Shown here piece after piece: positions 32,811 to 42,994 of a stretch of DNA of 64,000 bases. The position numbers and the translations under genes were made by a program. Source of the DNA: Pseudomonadota bacterium (lineage in GTDB: Bacteria; Pseudomonadota; Gammaproteobacteria; Steroidobacterales; Steroidobacteraceae); the NCBI GenBank assembly GCA_025356075.1, contig JANXUT010000002.1, positions 49,485-113,484 of the forward strand, read 5' to 3'. The notes under the pieces are model-generated. The model did not search any database. It was not told where the DNA came from and worked only from the letters and a program-made list of their open reading frames with translations. Each line of letters begins with the position of its first letter. Position 1 is the first letter of the stretch.

Positions 32811-34151
32811 ATGCTGATGGAAGCCCTCGACCGCTTCGAAGCGCGGCTGTTCGAGCCGCCGGCGGCGCCGGCCACGCGCGCGGTCGAGCTCGCGCTCACC
32901 GGCGTGCGCTACCTCTACGCGATCGGCCGCGACCTCCTCGTCGGCGATCTCAACATGCGCGCGATGAGCCTCGTCTACACGACGATCCTGTCGATCGTGC
33001 CGCTGATCGCGTTCTGCTTCTCGATCATCAAGGGGCTCGGGTTCCACCACGACTTCGAGCCGCTCATCTACGACTTCTTCCGGCCGCTCGGCGACCGGGC
33101 GCCGGAGCTCACTGATCGCGTCATCGGCTTCGTCGACCGGACCCAGGGCGGCGTGCTCGGTTCGCTCGGGCTCGCCTTCCTCCTCTGGACCGTCGTCTCG
33201 GTGATCCAGAAGGTCGAGGCGTCGTTCAACCACATCTGGCACGTCGAACGCGCCCGCAGCCTCGCGCGTCGCTTCAGCGAGTACCTGTCGGTGCTGATCG
33301 TGGGGCCGATCCTGGTGGTCGCCGCGCTCGGCCTCATCGCGTCCCTCTCGGCCGACTCGATCATCCTCTGGCTCTCCTCGCACCAGCCCTTCGGCACGAT
33401 CCTCGCGATGCTCGGCAAGCTCGCGCCGCTCGCGGTCATCGCCGGCGGCTTCACGTTCCTCTACTCGTTCATCCCGAACACGCGGGTGAAGTTCCGCTAC
33501 GCGGCCATCGCCGGTCTCGCCGCCGGGGCGGTCTGGGTCGCCGGGAGCCTCGGCTTCGCGCACCTCGCCGCCTACTCGACCCGGATGATGGCGATCTACG
33601 CGAGCTTCGCGATCGTGCTGCTCGCGCTCATGTGGGTCTGGCTCAACTGGCTGATCCTCCTGACCGGCGCCCTCTTGGCCTTCTACCTGCAGAACCCCCA
33701 CTACCTGCGCTCGGGCCAGCGCGAGATCGTCCCGACGGCGCGGCTACGGGAGCGCCTCGCGCTCAGCGTCATGTACCTGGTCGGCCAGTCGTTTGGCTCG
33801 GACGGGCGGCGCTGGACGGTCGATACGCTGTCGGCGAGCCTCGAGGTCCCGAGCATCGCGCTCGGGCCCGTGGTCGATGCGCTGGAGGCGGGGGGCCTCC
33901 TCGAGACGACCGAGCGCGAGACGCTGGTCCCCGGCCGCGACCTCGGCAGCATCCGCCTCGACCAGGTGCTGGCGGCGGTCAGGGACGGCGACAGCGGACG
34001 GGCGATGACGCTCAGGCGCGCGCGCCTCATCGAGCCCGCCGAGCGGCTCTGCGATCGCGTCGAGGCGCTCCTCGAGGCGGAGCTCGGGCCTCAGTCGCTC
34101 AAGGACTTCATCGGCGCGGCCGACGCGGCTCAGACGCGATCGAGCGCCTGA
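32811..34151 (+). CDS. YihY/BrkB-family inner-membrane protein
   Basis: The 446-residue protein has the YihY domain (residues about 30-290) with six membrane spans and conserved [25 protein letters not shown] and the late [19 protein letters not shown] cytosolic C-terminal part of about 140 residues resembles a winged helix. The family was once called RNase BN, which is not correct; the function is unknown. The start is ATG 32811. Its 3' end overlaps the PLP-enzyme gene on the opposite strand by 22 bp. Confidence 0.9.
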   Translation: MLMEALDRFEARLFEPPAAPATRAVELALTGVRYLYAIGRDLLVGDLNMRAMSLVYTTILSIVPLIAFCFSIIKGLGFHHDFEPLIYDFFRPLGDRAPELTDRVIGFVDRTQGGVLGSLGLAFLLWTVVSVIQKVEASFNHIWHVERARSLARRFSEYLSVLIVGPILVVAALGLIASLSADSIILWLSSHQPFGTILAMLGKLAPLAVIAGGFTFLYSFIPNTRVKFRYAAIAGLAAGAVWVAGSLGFAHLAAYSTRMMAIYASFAIVLLALMWVWLNWLILLTGALLAFYLQNPHYLRSGQREIVPTARLRERLALSVMYLVGQSFGSDGRRWTVDTLSASLEVPSIALGPVVDALEAGGLLETTERETLVPGRDLGSIRLDQVLAAVRDGDSGRAMTLRRARLIEPAERLCDRVEALLEAELGPQSLKDFIGAADAAQTRSSA

Positions 34152-35410
34152 CGGACGTCCTCGACCAGGTCGGCCGCGTCCTCGATGCCGACCGACAGGC
34201 GGATCATCGACTCGGTGATCCCGAGGCGCTTCCTGACCTCGATGGGCACCCCGGAGTGGGTCATCGCGGCCGGGTGGCTGGCGAGGCTCTCGGTGCCTCC
34301 TAGGCTCACCGCGAGCTTGATGACGGTGAGCGCATCGAGGAACCGGAACGCGCCCGCCTCCCCGCCCGCGACCTCGAAGGAGAACGTGGATCCCGGCGCC
34401 GTGCACTGGCGCGCGAACACGCGCGCGCGCGGGTCGGAGGCCTCGAGCGCGCCGAGGTAGTTGACCGACTCGATCTTCGGGTGACGCTTCAGGAACGCAG
34501 CGACGGTGCGCGCGTTGTCATTGGAGCGCTCCATGCGGATCGAGAGCGTCTCCATCGAGCGGAGCAGCATCCAGGCCGAGTTCGGGTCGAGCTGCGTGCC
34601 GATCGCCCCGCGCAGCAGGCGGATCGGCTGCACGCGCTCGCGCGAGCCCGAGACCCCGCCAGCGACGAGGTCGGAGTGGCCGCCGACGTACTTCGTCAGT
34701 GAATAGACGTTGAGGTCGGCGCCCAACTTGAGCGGTTGCTGGTAGATGGGGCCGAGCATCGTGTTGTCGGTGACGACCGGCGGGCGAAACCCCTGGCGCT
34801 TGCCGATCGCATCGGCCGTCTCGGCCATGAGTTGCAGGTCGACGAGCGCGTTGGTCGGGTTCGCCGGCGTCTCGGTCAGGATGAGGCCGACCCGGCCGAG
34901 CGCGAGCGCCTCCTCCGCCGCCGCGCGTACCACCGCCGGGTTCAGGCCGTCGGTGAAGGCGACGTGGCGGATCCCGTAGTTGGGGAGCGCCTTCGCCACC
35001 AGCGTCTCCGTGCCGCCGTAGAGCGGCTGGCACAGCAAGATCACGTCGCCCGTCTTCAGCGTCGCGAACAGCGTCGTCGCGATCGCGGCCATCCCCGAGG
35101 CAAACACGGCCGCCATCTCCGCCTCGTCCCAGAGCGCGAGCCGGTCCTCGAGCACCTCGAGGTTCGGGTTGTTGAAGCGCGAGTAGACGAGCCCGCCGGC
35201 GCCGCCGTCCGGGATCGCCTTCCGGCCCGAGGTGTAGTCGAAGAAGTCCTTGCCGTCCTGGGCGGTCCTGAACACGAACGTCGAGGTCAGGAATATCGGC
35301 GGCTTGAGCGCGCCCTCGGACAGGTGCGGGTCGTAGCCGAAGCCCATCATCTGGGTGACCGGCGAGAGCATGCGCTTGCCGACCAAGCGCTTGTGGTAGG
35401 TATCGACCAT
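34130..35410 (-). CDS. Cystathionine gamma-synthase-family PLP enzyme
   Basis: The 426-residue protein is a fold-type I PLP enzyme of the Cys/Met metabolism family. [17 protein letters not shown] and [14 protein letters not shown] bind the cofactor phosphate, and the lysine in [18 protein letters not shown] is the Schiff-base residue. [17 protein letters not shown] follows. Members act as cystathionine gamma-synthase, gamma-lyase or methionine gamma-lyase, and sequence alone does not decide between them. The ATG at 35410 is preferred over an earlier in-frame start. It lies 69 bp downstream of no obvious partner; pmbA follows on the same strand upstream. Confidence 0.87.
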   Translation of the reverse strand: MVDTYHKRLVGKRMLSPVTQMMGFGYDPHLSEGALKPPIFLTSTFVFRTAQDGKDFFDYTSGRKAIPDGGAGGLVYSRFNNPNLEVLEDRLALWDEAEMAAVFASGMAAIATTLFATLKTGDVILLCQPLYGGTETLVAKALPNYGIRHVAFTDGLNPAVVRAAAEEALALGRVGLILTETPANPTNALVDLQLMAETADAIGKRQGFRPPVVTDNTMLGPIYQQPLKLGADLNVYSLTKYVGGHSDLVAGGVSGSRERVQPIRLLRGAIGTQLDPNSAWMLLRSMETLSIRMERSNDNARTVAAFLKRHPKIESVNYLGALEASDPRARVFARQCTAPGSTFSFEVAGGEAGAFRFLDALTVIKLAVSLGGTESLASHPAAMTHSGVPIEVRKRLGITESMIRLSVGIEDAADLVEDVRQALDRV

Positions 35411-35479
35411 GGTCGGACTCCGGGGCAAAGGAACGGCGGGCGCGGCGGGCGAGGCATCGCCCGCGCCGCGGCTTGGAGG

Positions 35480-36814
35480 CTATTCGCCTGCGATCGTCAT
35501 TTCCGCGACCAGCAAGGATCCCGTGCGGATCGAGCCGCGGGCGTCGACGTCGCTGCCGACGGCGATCAGGTTCCTGAACATGTCCTTGAGGTTGCCGGCG
35601 ATGGTGATCTCGCTGACCGGGAACTCAGCGACGCCGCCCTCGACCCAGAACCCGGCGGCACCGCGCGAGTAATCGCCCGTCACGCCGTTGACGCCCTGGC
35701 CCATGAGCTCGGTCACGATGAGCCCGCGGCCCATCTGCCGGGTCAGCGCCGCAAGGTCGGCATCCCCGGGACGCACGATGAGGTTGTGGACGCCACCGGC
35801 GTTGCCGGTCGTCTGCAAGCCGAGCTTGCGGGCGCTGTAGGTCGAGAGCACGTAGCCATCGAGTACGCCGTCGGCGACGAGCTCGCGATCGCGGGTCGTG
35901 CAGCCCTCGCCGTCGAAGGGCGCGCTGCCGAGGCCGCCCCGCTCGTGCGGCCGCTCGGCGATGCCGAAGAAGCCGGGGAACACCTGGCTGCCGGCCGCAT
36001 CGAGCAGGAAGGAGCTCCTGCGGTACTGGGCGCCGCCGCGCACCGCGCCGATGAAGTGGCCGATGAGCCCGCGCGCGAGCTCGGGCACGAAGAGCACCGG
36101 CACGCGTGCGGTCGGCACGCGCCGCGCGCCCAGGCGCTCGGCCGCGCGCCGGGCGGCCTTGCGGCCCACCGCCTCGACGTCCTCGAGCAGGCGCCGATCG
36201 CGCGCCGCCGTGTACCAGTAGTCGCGCTCCATCGCGCCGTCCTGCTCGCCCATGACGACGCAGGAGACGCTGTAGTAGGTGCTCGGGTAGCCGCCGAGGA
36301 AGCCGAGCGAGTTGCCATAGACCCGAAGCGCCCGGTGCGCGCCGAGCGAGGCACCCTCGGAGTTCGTGATCCGCTTGTCGGCCCCGAGCGCCGCCGCCTC
36401 GCAGCGGCGGGCGATCTCGATGGCCTCCTCCGCCTCGAGGTCCCACGGGTGGGAGAGCTCAAGGTCCGGCACGTCCGTCGCCAGCGTCGCGGGATCGGGC
36501 AGCCCCGCGCACTCGTCCTCGGCCGTGAATTTCGCGATCGAGACCGCCTTCGCGACGGTGTCCGCGATCGCGCTCCAGGTGAGATCGCCGGTCGTGGCGG
36601 TGCCCTTGCGCTTGCCGACGTAGGCGGTGATGCCCATGCCGCGGTCGCGCTGGTATTCGAGCGTCTCGACCTCCCCCAGGCGCACCGCGACCGAAAGCCC
36701 CGTGTCGGCGCTGATGCCGACATCGGCCTCGGTCGCGCCCGCGGCTCGGGCGGCGCCGAGCGCGCGCTCCACGAGGCTGGCAAGGTCGGCATGCGTCAGG
36801 GCGGTCGAGGTCAT
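35480..36814 (-). CDS. pmbA: Metalloprotease PmbA (TldE)
   Basis: The 444-residue protein is the TldE/PmbA partner of TldD. It has the N-terminal ADVGISADTGLSVAVRLG, the internal KRKGTATTGDL, and the C-terminal SAPFDGEGCTTRDRELV and ARGSIRTGSLLV. PmbA lacks the HExxxH metal motif found in TldD, as expected. The TldDE heterodimer degrades unfolded peptides and matures microcin B17 and CcdA. It diverges from darP by about 50 bp, as in E. coli; its partner tldD lies 4 kb to the right. Confidence 0.95.
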   Translation of the reverse strand: MTSTALTHADLASLVERALGAARAAGATEADVGISADTGLSVAVRLGEVETLEYQRDRGMGITAYVGKRKGTATTGDLTWSAIADTVAKAVSIAKFTAEDECAGLPDPATLATDVPDLELSHPWDLEAEEAIEIARRCEAAALGADKRITNSEGASLGAHRALRVYGNSLGFLGGYPSTYYSVSCVVMGEQDGAMERDYWYTAARDRRLLEDVEAVGRKAARRAAERLGARRVPTARVPVLFVPELARGLIGHFIGAVRGGAQYRRSSFLLDAAGSQVFPGFFGIAERPHERGGLGSAPFDGEGCTTRDRELVADGVLDGYVLSTYSARKLGLQTTGNAGGVHNLIVRPGDADLAALTRQMGRGLIVTELMGQGVNGVTGDYSRGAAGFWVEGGVAEFPVSEITIAGNLKDMFRNLIAVGSDVDARGSIRTGSLLVAEMTIAGE

Positions 36815-36863
36815 GGGGTGGGCTGTAGGGGCTGGGGAAGCGCATTCTAGGCTAGGATGAGGC

Positions 36864-37394
36864 ATGGCGGCTGACGACGACGACCCGGAAGACGGCGGCT
36901 TTGACGGGCCGAGCAGGAGCCAGAGGAAGCGCGACGCCGCCGTGCTCAAGGACCTTGGCGATGAGCTCGTGGCGCTGCCCGTCGCCGAGCTTGACGCGCT
37001 CCCGCTCGATGAAAAGCTCCGCGATGCAATCGACCTCGCCAAGCGCATCACCGCGCACGGCGGCGCCGCGCGCCAGCGCCAGCTGATCGGCAAGCTCTTG
37101 AGGAAACGCGACGTCGAGGCGCTGCGAGCGGTCATCGCCGAGCGCGTGCTCGAACGGCGGATGGTCGCTCGCGACTTCCACCGCATCGAGGTCTGGCGCG
37201 ACCGGCTGCTCGCCGAAGGGGCGCCCGCGCTCGCCGCTCTCGTCGCGCTGGAGCCCTCGCTCGATGCGGCGGAAATGAAGGACCTCATCGAGACGGCCCA
37301 GCGCGAGGCGGCGAGCGGGCGGCCACCGGCGGCGGCGCGGGCGCTCTTTCGGCGCCTCCGAGATACCCTCGCCCCGGCCGCGCCGACCGCGTAA
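36864..37394 (+). CDS. darP: Ribosome-associated protein DarP (YjgA, DUF615)
   Basis: The 176-residue helical protein opens with a SRSQRKRDAAVLKDLGDELVAL motif characteristic of DUF615 and ends in a long charged helix pair. DarP/YjgA assists late 50S subunit assembly. Divergence from pmbA is the conserved arrangement. A TAGGAT/TAGGCT -10 candidate is only 5-10 nt upstream of the ATG, suggesting a very short leader. purE follows 12 bp later. Confidence 0.92.
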   Translation: MAADDDDPEDGGFDGPSRSQRKRDAAVLKDLGDELVALPVAELDALPLDEKLRDAIDLAKRITAHGGAARQRQLIGKLLRKRDVEALRAVIAERVLERRMVARDFHRIEVWRDRLLAEGAPALAALVALEPSLDAAEMKDLIETAQREAASGRPPAAARALFRRLRDTLAPAAPTA

Positions 37395-37406
37395 AATCGA
37401 CCCCGC

Positions 37407-37901
37407 ATGCAACCACTCGTCGGCATCATCATGGGCTCGTCCTCCGACTGGGAGACGATGCAGAGCGCGGTCGAGACGCTCGAGCGGCTCGGCATCGCGC
37501 ACGAGGTGCGGGTCATCTCCGCGCACCGGACTCCGGACCTGCTGTTCGACTACGCCGGCAGCGCCAAGGGCCGCGGCCTCGAGGTGCTGATCGCAGGCGC
37601 GGGCGGCGCCGCGCACCTGCCCGGCATGACCGCCGCCAAGAGTTCGCTGCCGGTGCTCGGCGTGCCGGTGCAGTCGAAGGCGCTGAACGGCCTCGATTCG
37701 CTCCTCGCCATCGCGCAGATGCCGGCCGGCATCCCGGTCGGCACGCTCGCGATCGGCGCGGCCGGTGCCACCAACGCCGCGCTCCTCGCAGCGGCGATCC
37801 TCGCCAACAAGCACCCGCAGGTGAGCGAGGCGCTCGATAAGTACCGGCGCGAGCAGACCGCCGCCGTGCTCGCCAAGCCCGACCCGCGCTCGGCCGCGTG
37901 A
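37407..37901 (+). CDS. purE: N5-carboxyaminoimidazole ribonucleotide mutase (PurE class I)
   Basis: The 164-residue protein has class I PurE motifs [33 protein letters not shown] and a [16 protein letters not shown] loop. It converts N5-CAIR to CAIR. A TAAAAT -10 candidate (37392-37397) lies 9 nt before the ATG, so the transcript leader would be about 3 nt. purK starts within its stop codon (GTGA). Confidence 0.97.
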   Translation: MQPLVGIIMGSSSDWETMQSAVETLERLGIAHEVRVISAHRTPDLLFDYAGSAKGRGLEVLIAGAGGAAHLPGMTAAKSSLPVLGVPVQSKALNGLDSLLAIAQMPAGIPVGTLAIGAAGATNAALLAAAILANKHPQVSEALDKYRREQTAAVLAKPDPRSAA

Positions 37902-38980
37902 AGGTCGCGATCGTCGGGGCGGGCCAGCTCGGACGCATGCTGGCGCAGGCGGCCTATCCGCTCGGCATCGCGACCGAGTTCTACGACAAGAGCGCCGACA
38001 CGCCGGGTGGCCAGGTGGCGCCGATCGTGACGGGCGAGTTCGACGACCTTGCGAAGCTGACCGCGCTCGCCGGCCGCGCCGATGTCGTGACCTTCGACTG
38101 GGAGAACGTGCCGGTCGCCTCGCTCGAGGCGATGCGCCGGGCGACGCCCGTCTGTCCCGATCCCGGCGTCCTCGCCGTCGCGCAGGACAGGCTGCTCGAG
38201 AAGACGCTCTTCCGGGACCTCGGCATCCCGACCCCGCCGTTCGCGCCGGTGGACCTGCGCTCGGACCTCGCCGCCGCGATCCGCCGCATCGGCCGGCCGG
38301 GCATCCTGAAGACTCGCCGCTTCGGCTACGACGGCAAGGGCCAGGCGCGCATCAGGACAGCGCGCGACGACGACCGTGCCTGGGCGGCACTCGGCGGCGA
38401 GCCGCTCATCTACGAGGGCTTCGTCGACTTCACGCGCGAGGTGTCGCTGATCGCCGCGCGCTCGCGGCGCGGCGAGAGGGCCTACTACCCGCTGACCGAG
38501 AATGTGCACGAGCACGGCATCCTCGCCTCGAGTTCATCGCCGTGCCGCTCGCCCCGCCTGCAGGCCGCGGCCGAACGCCACGTCGGCGCGATCCTCGAGC
38601 GCTTCGGCTACACCGGCGTCCTCGCGGTCGAGTTCTTCGTGGCGAAGGGCGCGCTCATCGCCAACGAGATGGCGCCGCGGGTGCACAACTCCGGCCACTG
38701 GACCATCGAGGGCGCGGTGACGAGCCAGTTCGAGAACCACCTCAGGGCGATCCTCGGGCTGCCGCTCGGGTCGACCGCCGCCCGTGGCCACGCAGGCATG
38801 GTGAACTTCGTCGGCCGCGTGCCGAGGCTTGAGCGCGCGCTCGCGGAGCCCGGCCTGCACCTGCACCTCTACGGCAAGCGCGAGGCGCGCCCGGGCAGGA
38901 AGCTCGGCCACGCGACCGTCGTCGCGAGCACGGCGAAGGCCCGCGACCGGGCCCTCGGCCGCTTGCTGCGGTTGCGCTGA
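37898..38980 (+). CDS. purK: N5-carboxyaminoimidazole ribonucleotide synthase (PurK)
   Basis: The 360-residue ATP-grasp protein begins [21 protein letters not shown] and has the ATP-binding [13 protein letters not shown] and the metal-site [21 protein letters not shown]. It carboxylates AIR with bicarbonate and ATP and supplies PurE. The GTG start overlaps the purE stop by 4 nt, the usual purEK coupling. Length is normal for the family. Confidence 0.97.
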   Translation: MKVAIVGAGQLGRMLAQAAYPLGIATEFYDKSADTPGGQVAPIVTGEFDDLAKLTALAGRADVVTFDWENVPVASLEAMRRATPVCPDPGVLAVAQDRLLEKTLFRDLGIPTPPFAPVDLRSDLAAAIRRIGRPGILKTRRFGYDGKGQARIRTARDDDRAWAALGGEPLIYEGFVDFTREVSLIAARSRRGERAYYPLTENVHEHGILASSSSPCRSPRLQAAAERHVGAILERFGYTGVLAVEFFVAKGALIANEMAPRVHNSGHWTIEGAVTSQFENHLRAILGLPLGSTAARGHAGMVNFVGRVPRLERALAEPGLHLHLYGKREARPGRKLGHATVVASTAKARDRALGRLLRLR

Positions 38981-39104
38981 AACTGAGCTCCCGAGGCTCT
39001 ATTTCAGGCCTCCCGGGCCTGTGAGTGCCGTCGTAGCCCGCCGCGCGGGACCTCCCGTATAGTGCCTCTGGCAAGGATTGCAGGGCGCAGCGAAGCACGT
39101 ACCG

Positions 39105-40385
39105 ATGTACCTCGAACTCTTCCGGCTGAAGGAGCTGCCATTCCGGCTGAGCCCGGACCCGCAGTTCCTGTACCTGTCAAAGCACCATGCGCGCGCCAAG
39201 GCGTACATGGAGTCGACCATCTGGTTCACGGACGGATTCGTCGTGATCACCGGCGAGATCGGCGCGGGCAAGACGACGCTGATCGAGAGCTTCCTCAGGG
39301 AGCTCGACAAGGACGTCGTCATCGCCCAGCTCAACCAGACGCAGATCAGCCCGCTCGGCTTCCTGCAGGGCGTGCTGGTGCAGTTCGGGTTCTCGCCGTT
39401 CAAGATGAACAAGGCGGAGCTCCTCGCCACCGTCAATAACTTCCTCATCGAGCAGTACGCCGCCGGCCGCAAGGTCGTGCTGGTCGTCGATGAGGCGCAG
39501 AACCTCTCGAACCGCGTGCTCGAGGAGATCCGCCTCCTCTCGGGGATCGAGACGAGCAAGGACAAGACGCTCAGGATCATCCTGGCTGGCCAGCCCGAGC
39601 TCAACGACAAGCTCAATGCACCCGAGCTCGTGCAGCTCGCGCAGCGCATCCGCCTCAGGTTCCACCTGACCGCGCTGTCGAGCGAGGAATCCGCCGCCTA
39701 CGTCGCCCATCGCCTCGAGGTCGCCGGCGCCCAGGGCCGGCAGATCCTGAGCCCCGCCGCCGTGCAGCTCCTCTATCGCTACACCGGCGGCGTGCCGCGG
39801 CTCATCAATACGCTGTGCGACACCGCCATGATGAGTGCCTTCGCGATCGACAAGGACACCGTCGACGTCGAGGAAGTGCGCGCGGCGGTCGAGGAACTGC
39901 AGTGGATCGAGTACGCGGCGCGCACCAACCGCATGGCGCGCGCGGAGATGGTGGTGCCGGTGCTGCGGCACGCCTCCGGCGACACCGTGCTCGGACGCCT
40001 CATCGTCGCGACCAACGGCCACACGGTCGACGAGCGGGACTTGAAGGCTGGTCGCATCATCATCGGCCGCACCGCCGAGAACGACATCCAGATCGACTCG
40101 AAGTACGTGAGCCGCCACCACTGCCAGGTCACGGTCTCGCTGGAGGCTGCGATCATCGAGGACCTGAACAGCACCAACGGCATCGTCCTCAAGGGCAAGC
40201 GCGTGAGGCGCCACGTGCTCGGCAATGGCGATGTCATCGTGATCGGCCAGCACGAGCTCAGGTTCACCGATGCTAGGCCGCACGGGCCGCGCGCGGGCGA
40301 TCCGGACACGGCGGATGCGACCGGGTCGCAGGAGGCGTTGAGTTCCGGCGCCGCGAGCGAGGGGCCGGGAGCAGGACCGCACTAG
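39105..40385 (+). CDS. ExeA/GspA-like AAA ATPase with C-terminal FHA domain
   Basis: The 426-residue protein opens MYLELFRLKELPFRLSPDP, typical of ExeA-type secretion ATPases. The Walker A motif GEIGAGKTT is near residue 50, Walker B is VVLVVDEAQNL, and the C-terminal AAA lid follows. From about residue 310 a forkhead-associated domain is present (GRTAENDIQIDSKYVSRHHC and later LNSTNGIVLKG), which binds phosphothreonine. No peptidoglycan-binding domain or transmembrane segment is seen. An ATPase controlled by Ser/Thr phosphorylation is a reasonable inference. The ATG at 39105 is preferred over an upstream TTG. TATAGT at 39058-39063 is a -10 candidate. Confidence 0.85.
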   Translation: MYLELFRLKELPFRLSPDPQFLYLSKHHARAKAYMESTIWFTDGFVVITGEIGAGKTTLIESFLRELDKDVVIAQLNQTQISPLGFLQGVLVQFGFSPFKMNKAELLATVNNFLIEQYAAGRKVVLVVDEAQNLSNRVLEEIRLLSGIETSKDKTLRIILAGQPELNDKLNAPELVQLAQRIRLRFHLTALSSEESAAYVAHRLEVAGAQGRQILSPAAVQLLYRYTGGVPRLINTLCDTAMMSAFAIDKDTVDVEEVRAAVEELQWIEYAARTNRMARAEMVVPVLRHASGDTVLGRLIVATNGHTVDERDLKAGRIIIGRTAENDIQIDSKYVSRHHCQVTVSLEAAIIEDLNSTNGIVLKGKRVRRHVLGNGDVIVIGQHELRFTDARPHGPRAGDPDTADATGSQEALSSGAASEGPGAGPH

Positions 40386-40404
40386 CGCCCGGCCGGCCCG
40401 GCGG

Positions 40405-40689
40405 TCAGTCGTCGAGCGAGTGACGGTCGTAGCGCGCCTCGTCGTCGCGGTACGAGCGGCGTCTCAGGATCAGCACGAACCCGCCGATGATCGCGATCGC
40501 GCCCGAGCCGAAGGCGAGATCGCTCCATACCGAGCCCGTCGACAGGTAGGAGGCGATGCACGCGAGCAGCCCCGCAGCGACGTACGCGTACGGCAGGACC
40601 TCGTAGACGCGGCGTGGCAGGTACACCGGCCGCTCCGCTAGCGGCGCCAGGCACGGGGACGGCGCGCCACGGCGCTCACCCGGTGCCAC
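40405..40689 (-). CDS. Small two-span membrane protein of unknown function
   Basis: The 94-residue frame starts with GTG and overlaps the tldD 3' end by 14 bp; an internal GTG at 40626 would give 73 residues. Two hydrophobic stretches (about residues 34-50 and 58-75) are followed by a short charged tail rich in Arg and Asp. It converges with the FHA-ATPase gene. I recognise no family. The coupling to tldD supports it being real. Confidence 0.5.
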   Translation of the reverse strand: MAPGERRGAPSPCLAPLAERPVYLPRRVYEVLPYAYVAAGLLACIASYLSTGSVWSDLAFGSGAIAIIGGFVLILRRRSYRDDEARYDRHSLDD

Positions 40690-42151
40690 CGACGGTGAGA
40701 CCCTCGACCTTCATCGTCGGCTGGCCGACGCCGACCGGGATCGTCTGGCCTTCCTTGCCACAGTTGCCGACCCCGGCATCCAGCTTCAAGTCGTTGCCGA
40801 GCATCGTGACCTGCTTCAGCACCTCCGGTCCGGAGCCGATCAGCGAGGCGCCCTTCACGGGGCGCGTGACGCGGCCGTCCTCGATGAGGTACGCCTCGCT
40901 CGTCGAGAACACGAACTTGCCGCTCGTCGTGTCGACCTGGCCGCCGCCGAAGTTGACCGCGTAGAGCCCGCGCTTGACCGAGCGGATGATCTCCTCCGGA
41001 TCGTGCGGTCCCGGCAGCATGTAGGTGTTCGTCATCCGCGGCAGCGTCGTGTGCGCGAAGGACTCGCGCCGGCCGTTGCCGGTCGGCTGCATGCCCATCA
41101 GGCGGGCGTTCAGCCGATCCTGCATGTAGCCCTTGAGGACGCCGTTCTCGATGAGCGTGGTGCACTGGGTGGGCGTGCCCTCGTCATCGATGTTGAGGGA
41201 CCCCCGGCGGCGCGCGAGCGTGCCGTCGTCGACGACGGTGCAGAGGGAACTCGCGACGGTTTCGCCGAGGCGCCCCGAGAACGTCGAGGTGCCCTTGCGG
41301 TTGAAGTCGCCCTCGAGCGGATGGCCGACGGCCTCGTGCAGCATGACGCCCGGCCAGCCGCCCGCGAGGACGACCGTCATCGTGCCCGCCGGGGTCGGCA
41401 CGGCCTCGAGGTTCACGCTCGCCGCGTGCACCGCCTGGCGCGGCAGGTCGCGGACGCCGGGGTCCTTCAGGAGCTCGGCGATCGTGTAGCGGCCACCCAT
41501 GCCGATGTAGCCCTGCTCGCGGCGGCCGTCCTGCTCGAGGATGACGCTCACGTTGACCCTGACGAGCGGGCGCACGTCGGCGGCGTAGGTGCCGTTCGAA
41601 TTGACGATCAGCACGATCTCGTGGATGCCGGCGAGGCTCGCCATGACCTGGCGCACGCGGCTGTCCTGGCGGCGGGCCTCGCGGTCGAGGCTCATGAGGA
41701 ACGCGACCTTGTCGGCATCCGCGACCGTCGCGATGGGATCGGCGGGCAGGTAGAGCGAGTGGCGGGGGGCGCGGGCGCCGGTGCCGAGCGCCTGGCCCGC
41801 CGGAGTCCCGGGGCGCGCGCCGTGGCGTGCGATCGCGCGGGTCGCGCGCGCAGCTTCCTCGAGCGCGGCGAGGGAGATCTCGTCGGAGTAGGCGAAGCCC
41901 GTGCGCTCCCCGGTGATGGCGCGCACGCCAACCCCCTGGTCGATGCTGTAGGTCCCGTCCTTGACGATGCCGTCCTCGAGCGACCACGACTCGTCGCGCG
42001 ACAGCTGGAAATAAAGCTCGCCCTCGTCGATCGCGTTCGTCTTGATGAGCCCGAGGATGCGCTCGAGCGCATGGGCGTCGAGCCCGGCGGGCTCGAGGAT
42101 GCCGAGCCTGGCGATCTCGAGGGCCTCCGGTTCCTTCAGTACTGCAACCAT
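40676..42151 (-). CDS. tldD: Metalloprotease TldD
   Basis: The 491-residue protein contains the TldD zinc motif in [15 protein letters not shown] (here [18 protein letters not shown]) and a cysteine ligand in [18 protein letters not shown] near the C-terminus. Conserved [19 protein letters not shown] and [20 protein letters not shown] confirm the family. With PmbA it forms the TldDE protease. The ATG at 42151 has a GAGG site; an upstream TTG is less likely. It follows the nitrilase gene by 10 bp. Confidence 0.97.
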   Translation of the reverse strand: MVAVLKEPEALEIARLGILEPAGLDAHALERILGLIKTNAIDEGELYFQLSRDESWSLEDGIVKDGTYSIDQGVGVRAITGERTGFAYSDEISLAALEEAARATRAIARHGARPGTPAGQALGTGARAPRHSLYLPADPIATVADADKVAFLMSLDREARRQDSRVRQVMASLAGIHEIVLIVNSNGTYAADVRPLVRVNVSVILEQDGRREQGYIGMGGRYTIAELLKDPGVRDLPRQAVHAASVNLEAVPTPAGTMTVVLAGGWPGVMLHEAVGHPLEGDFNRKGTSTFSGRLGETVASSLCTVVDDGTLARRRGSLNIDDEGTPTQCTTLIENGVLKGYMQDRLNARLMGMQPTGNGRRESFAHTTLPRMTNTYMLPGPHDPEEIIRSVKRGLYAVNFGGGQVDTTSGKFVFSTSEAYLIEDGRVTRPVKGASLIGSGPEVLKQVTMLGNDLKLDAGVGNCGKEGQTIPVGVGQPTMKVEGLTVGGTG

Positions 42152-42161
42152 TCGCTTCGCC

Positions 42162-42983
42162 TCAGCAGTCAAAGACGCGGTGTGACAGCGACGGGAACCC
42201 GGCGCGCGTCGCGCTCATCGCGGCGCGGCCGATGTCGGCGGTGACGACGCCGCTGCCGCGCGGCAGGCGCGTCAGCACCCGTCCCCAGTAGTCGATGATG
42301 AGCGTGTCGCCGTAAGTCTCGCGGCCGTTCGGGTGCACGCCCGACTGCGCGGCGGCGGCGACGTAGCACAGGTTCTCGACCGCGCGGGCCCTGAGCAGCG
42401 TCTCCCAGTGCGCGCGCCCGGTCGGCACGGTGAACGCGGCCGGCATCACGAGGATCTCGGCGCCGGCGGCCGAGAGGCGCCGGTAGAGCTCGGGGAAGCG
42501 CATGTCGTAGCAGACGCTCAAGCCCACGCGACCCGCCGGAGTATCCACGAGCACCACCTCGCGCCCCGGAGCGACGTGCGTGCTCTCGCGGTAGGTCTCG
42601 TTCGGCTTCTCCGGGACATCGACGTCGAAGAGGTGGATCTTGTCGTAGCGGGCGACGTTGCGGCCGTTCGCATCGTAGACGAGGCAGGAGTTCGTGACCT
42701 TGCCCTCGCCCGCGGCGCTCTTGAGCGGCTGGGTGCCGCCGATGATCCACAGGCCGAGTTTCTGCGCGGTGTGCGCGAGGAAATCCTGCGTGGGACCTGC
42801 GCCATAGACCTCGGCGACGGCGCGCTTGTCGGCATCGTGCGAGCCGATGAAGTTGAAGTTCTCGGGGAGCAGCGCGACCTCGGCGCCCTGGCGACGGGCC
42901 GCGGCGAGCAAGGGCGCCGCGATGCCGAGGTTCTCGGCCACATCCGGTCCCGATGTCAGCTGGATGGCGGCAAATATCGTCAT
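42162..42983 (-). CDS. Nitrilase-superfamily amidohydrolase (Nit1-like)
   Basis: The 273-residue protein has the catalytic triad of carbon-nitrogen hydrolases: Glu in [11 protein letters not shown], Lys in [11 protein letters not shown] and Cys in [15 protein letters not shown]. The close fit to Nit1-type enzymes suggests deaminated glutathione amidase, a metabolite repair enzyme. The ATG at 42983 has AGGAG 7 nt upstream; a TTG at 42998 would overlap the yhdP stop. Its place between yhdP and tldD is conserved in gammaproteobacteria. Confidence 0.92.
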   Translation of the reverse strand: MTIFAAIQLTSGPDVAENLGIAAPLLAAARRQGAEVALLPENFNFIGSHDADKRAVAEVYGAGPTQDFLAHTAQKLGLWIIGGTQPLKSAAGEGKVTNSCLVYDANGRNVARYDKIHLFDVDVPEKPNETYRESTHVAPGREVVLVDTPAGRVGLSVCYDMRFPELYRRLSAAGAEILVMPAAFTVPTGRAHWETLLRARAVENLCYVAAAAQSGVHPNGRETYGDTLIIDYWGRVLTRLPRGSGVVTADIGRAAMSATRAGFPSLSHRVFDC

Positions 42984-42994
42984 TTCCTCGCTCC

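Noticed and set aside
34130..35410. Calling the PLP enzyme methionine gamma-lyase or cystathionine gamma-synthase
   Set aside because: The motifs are shared by all members; no context decides between them, so only the family is given.
36815..37516. Upstream extension of the pmbA frame over darP
   Set aside because: darP is a conserved gene on the other strand, and PmbA homologues start at the ATG at 36814.
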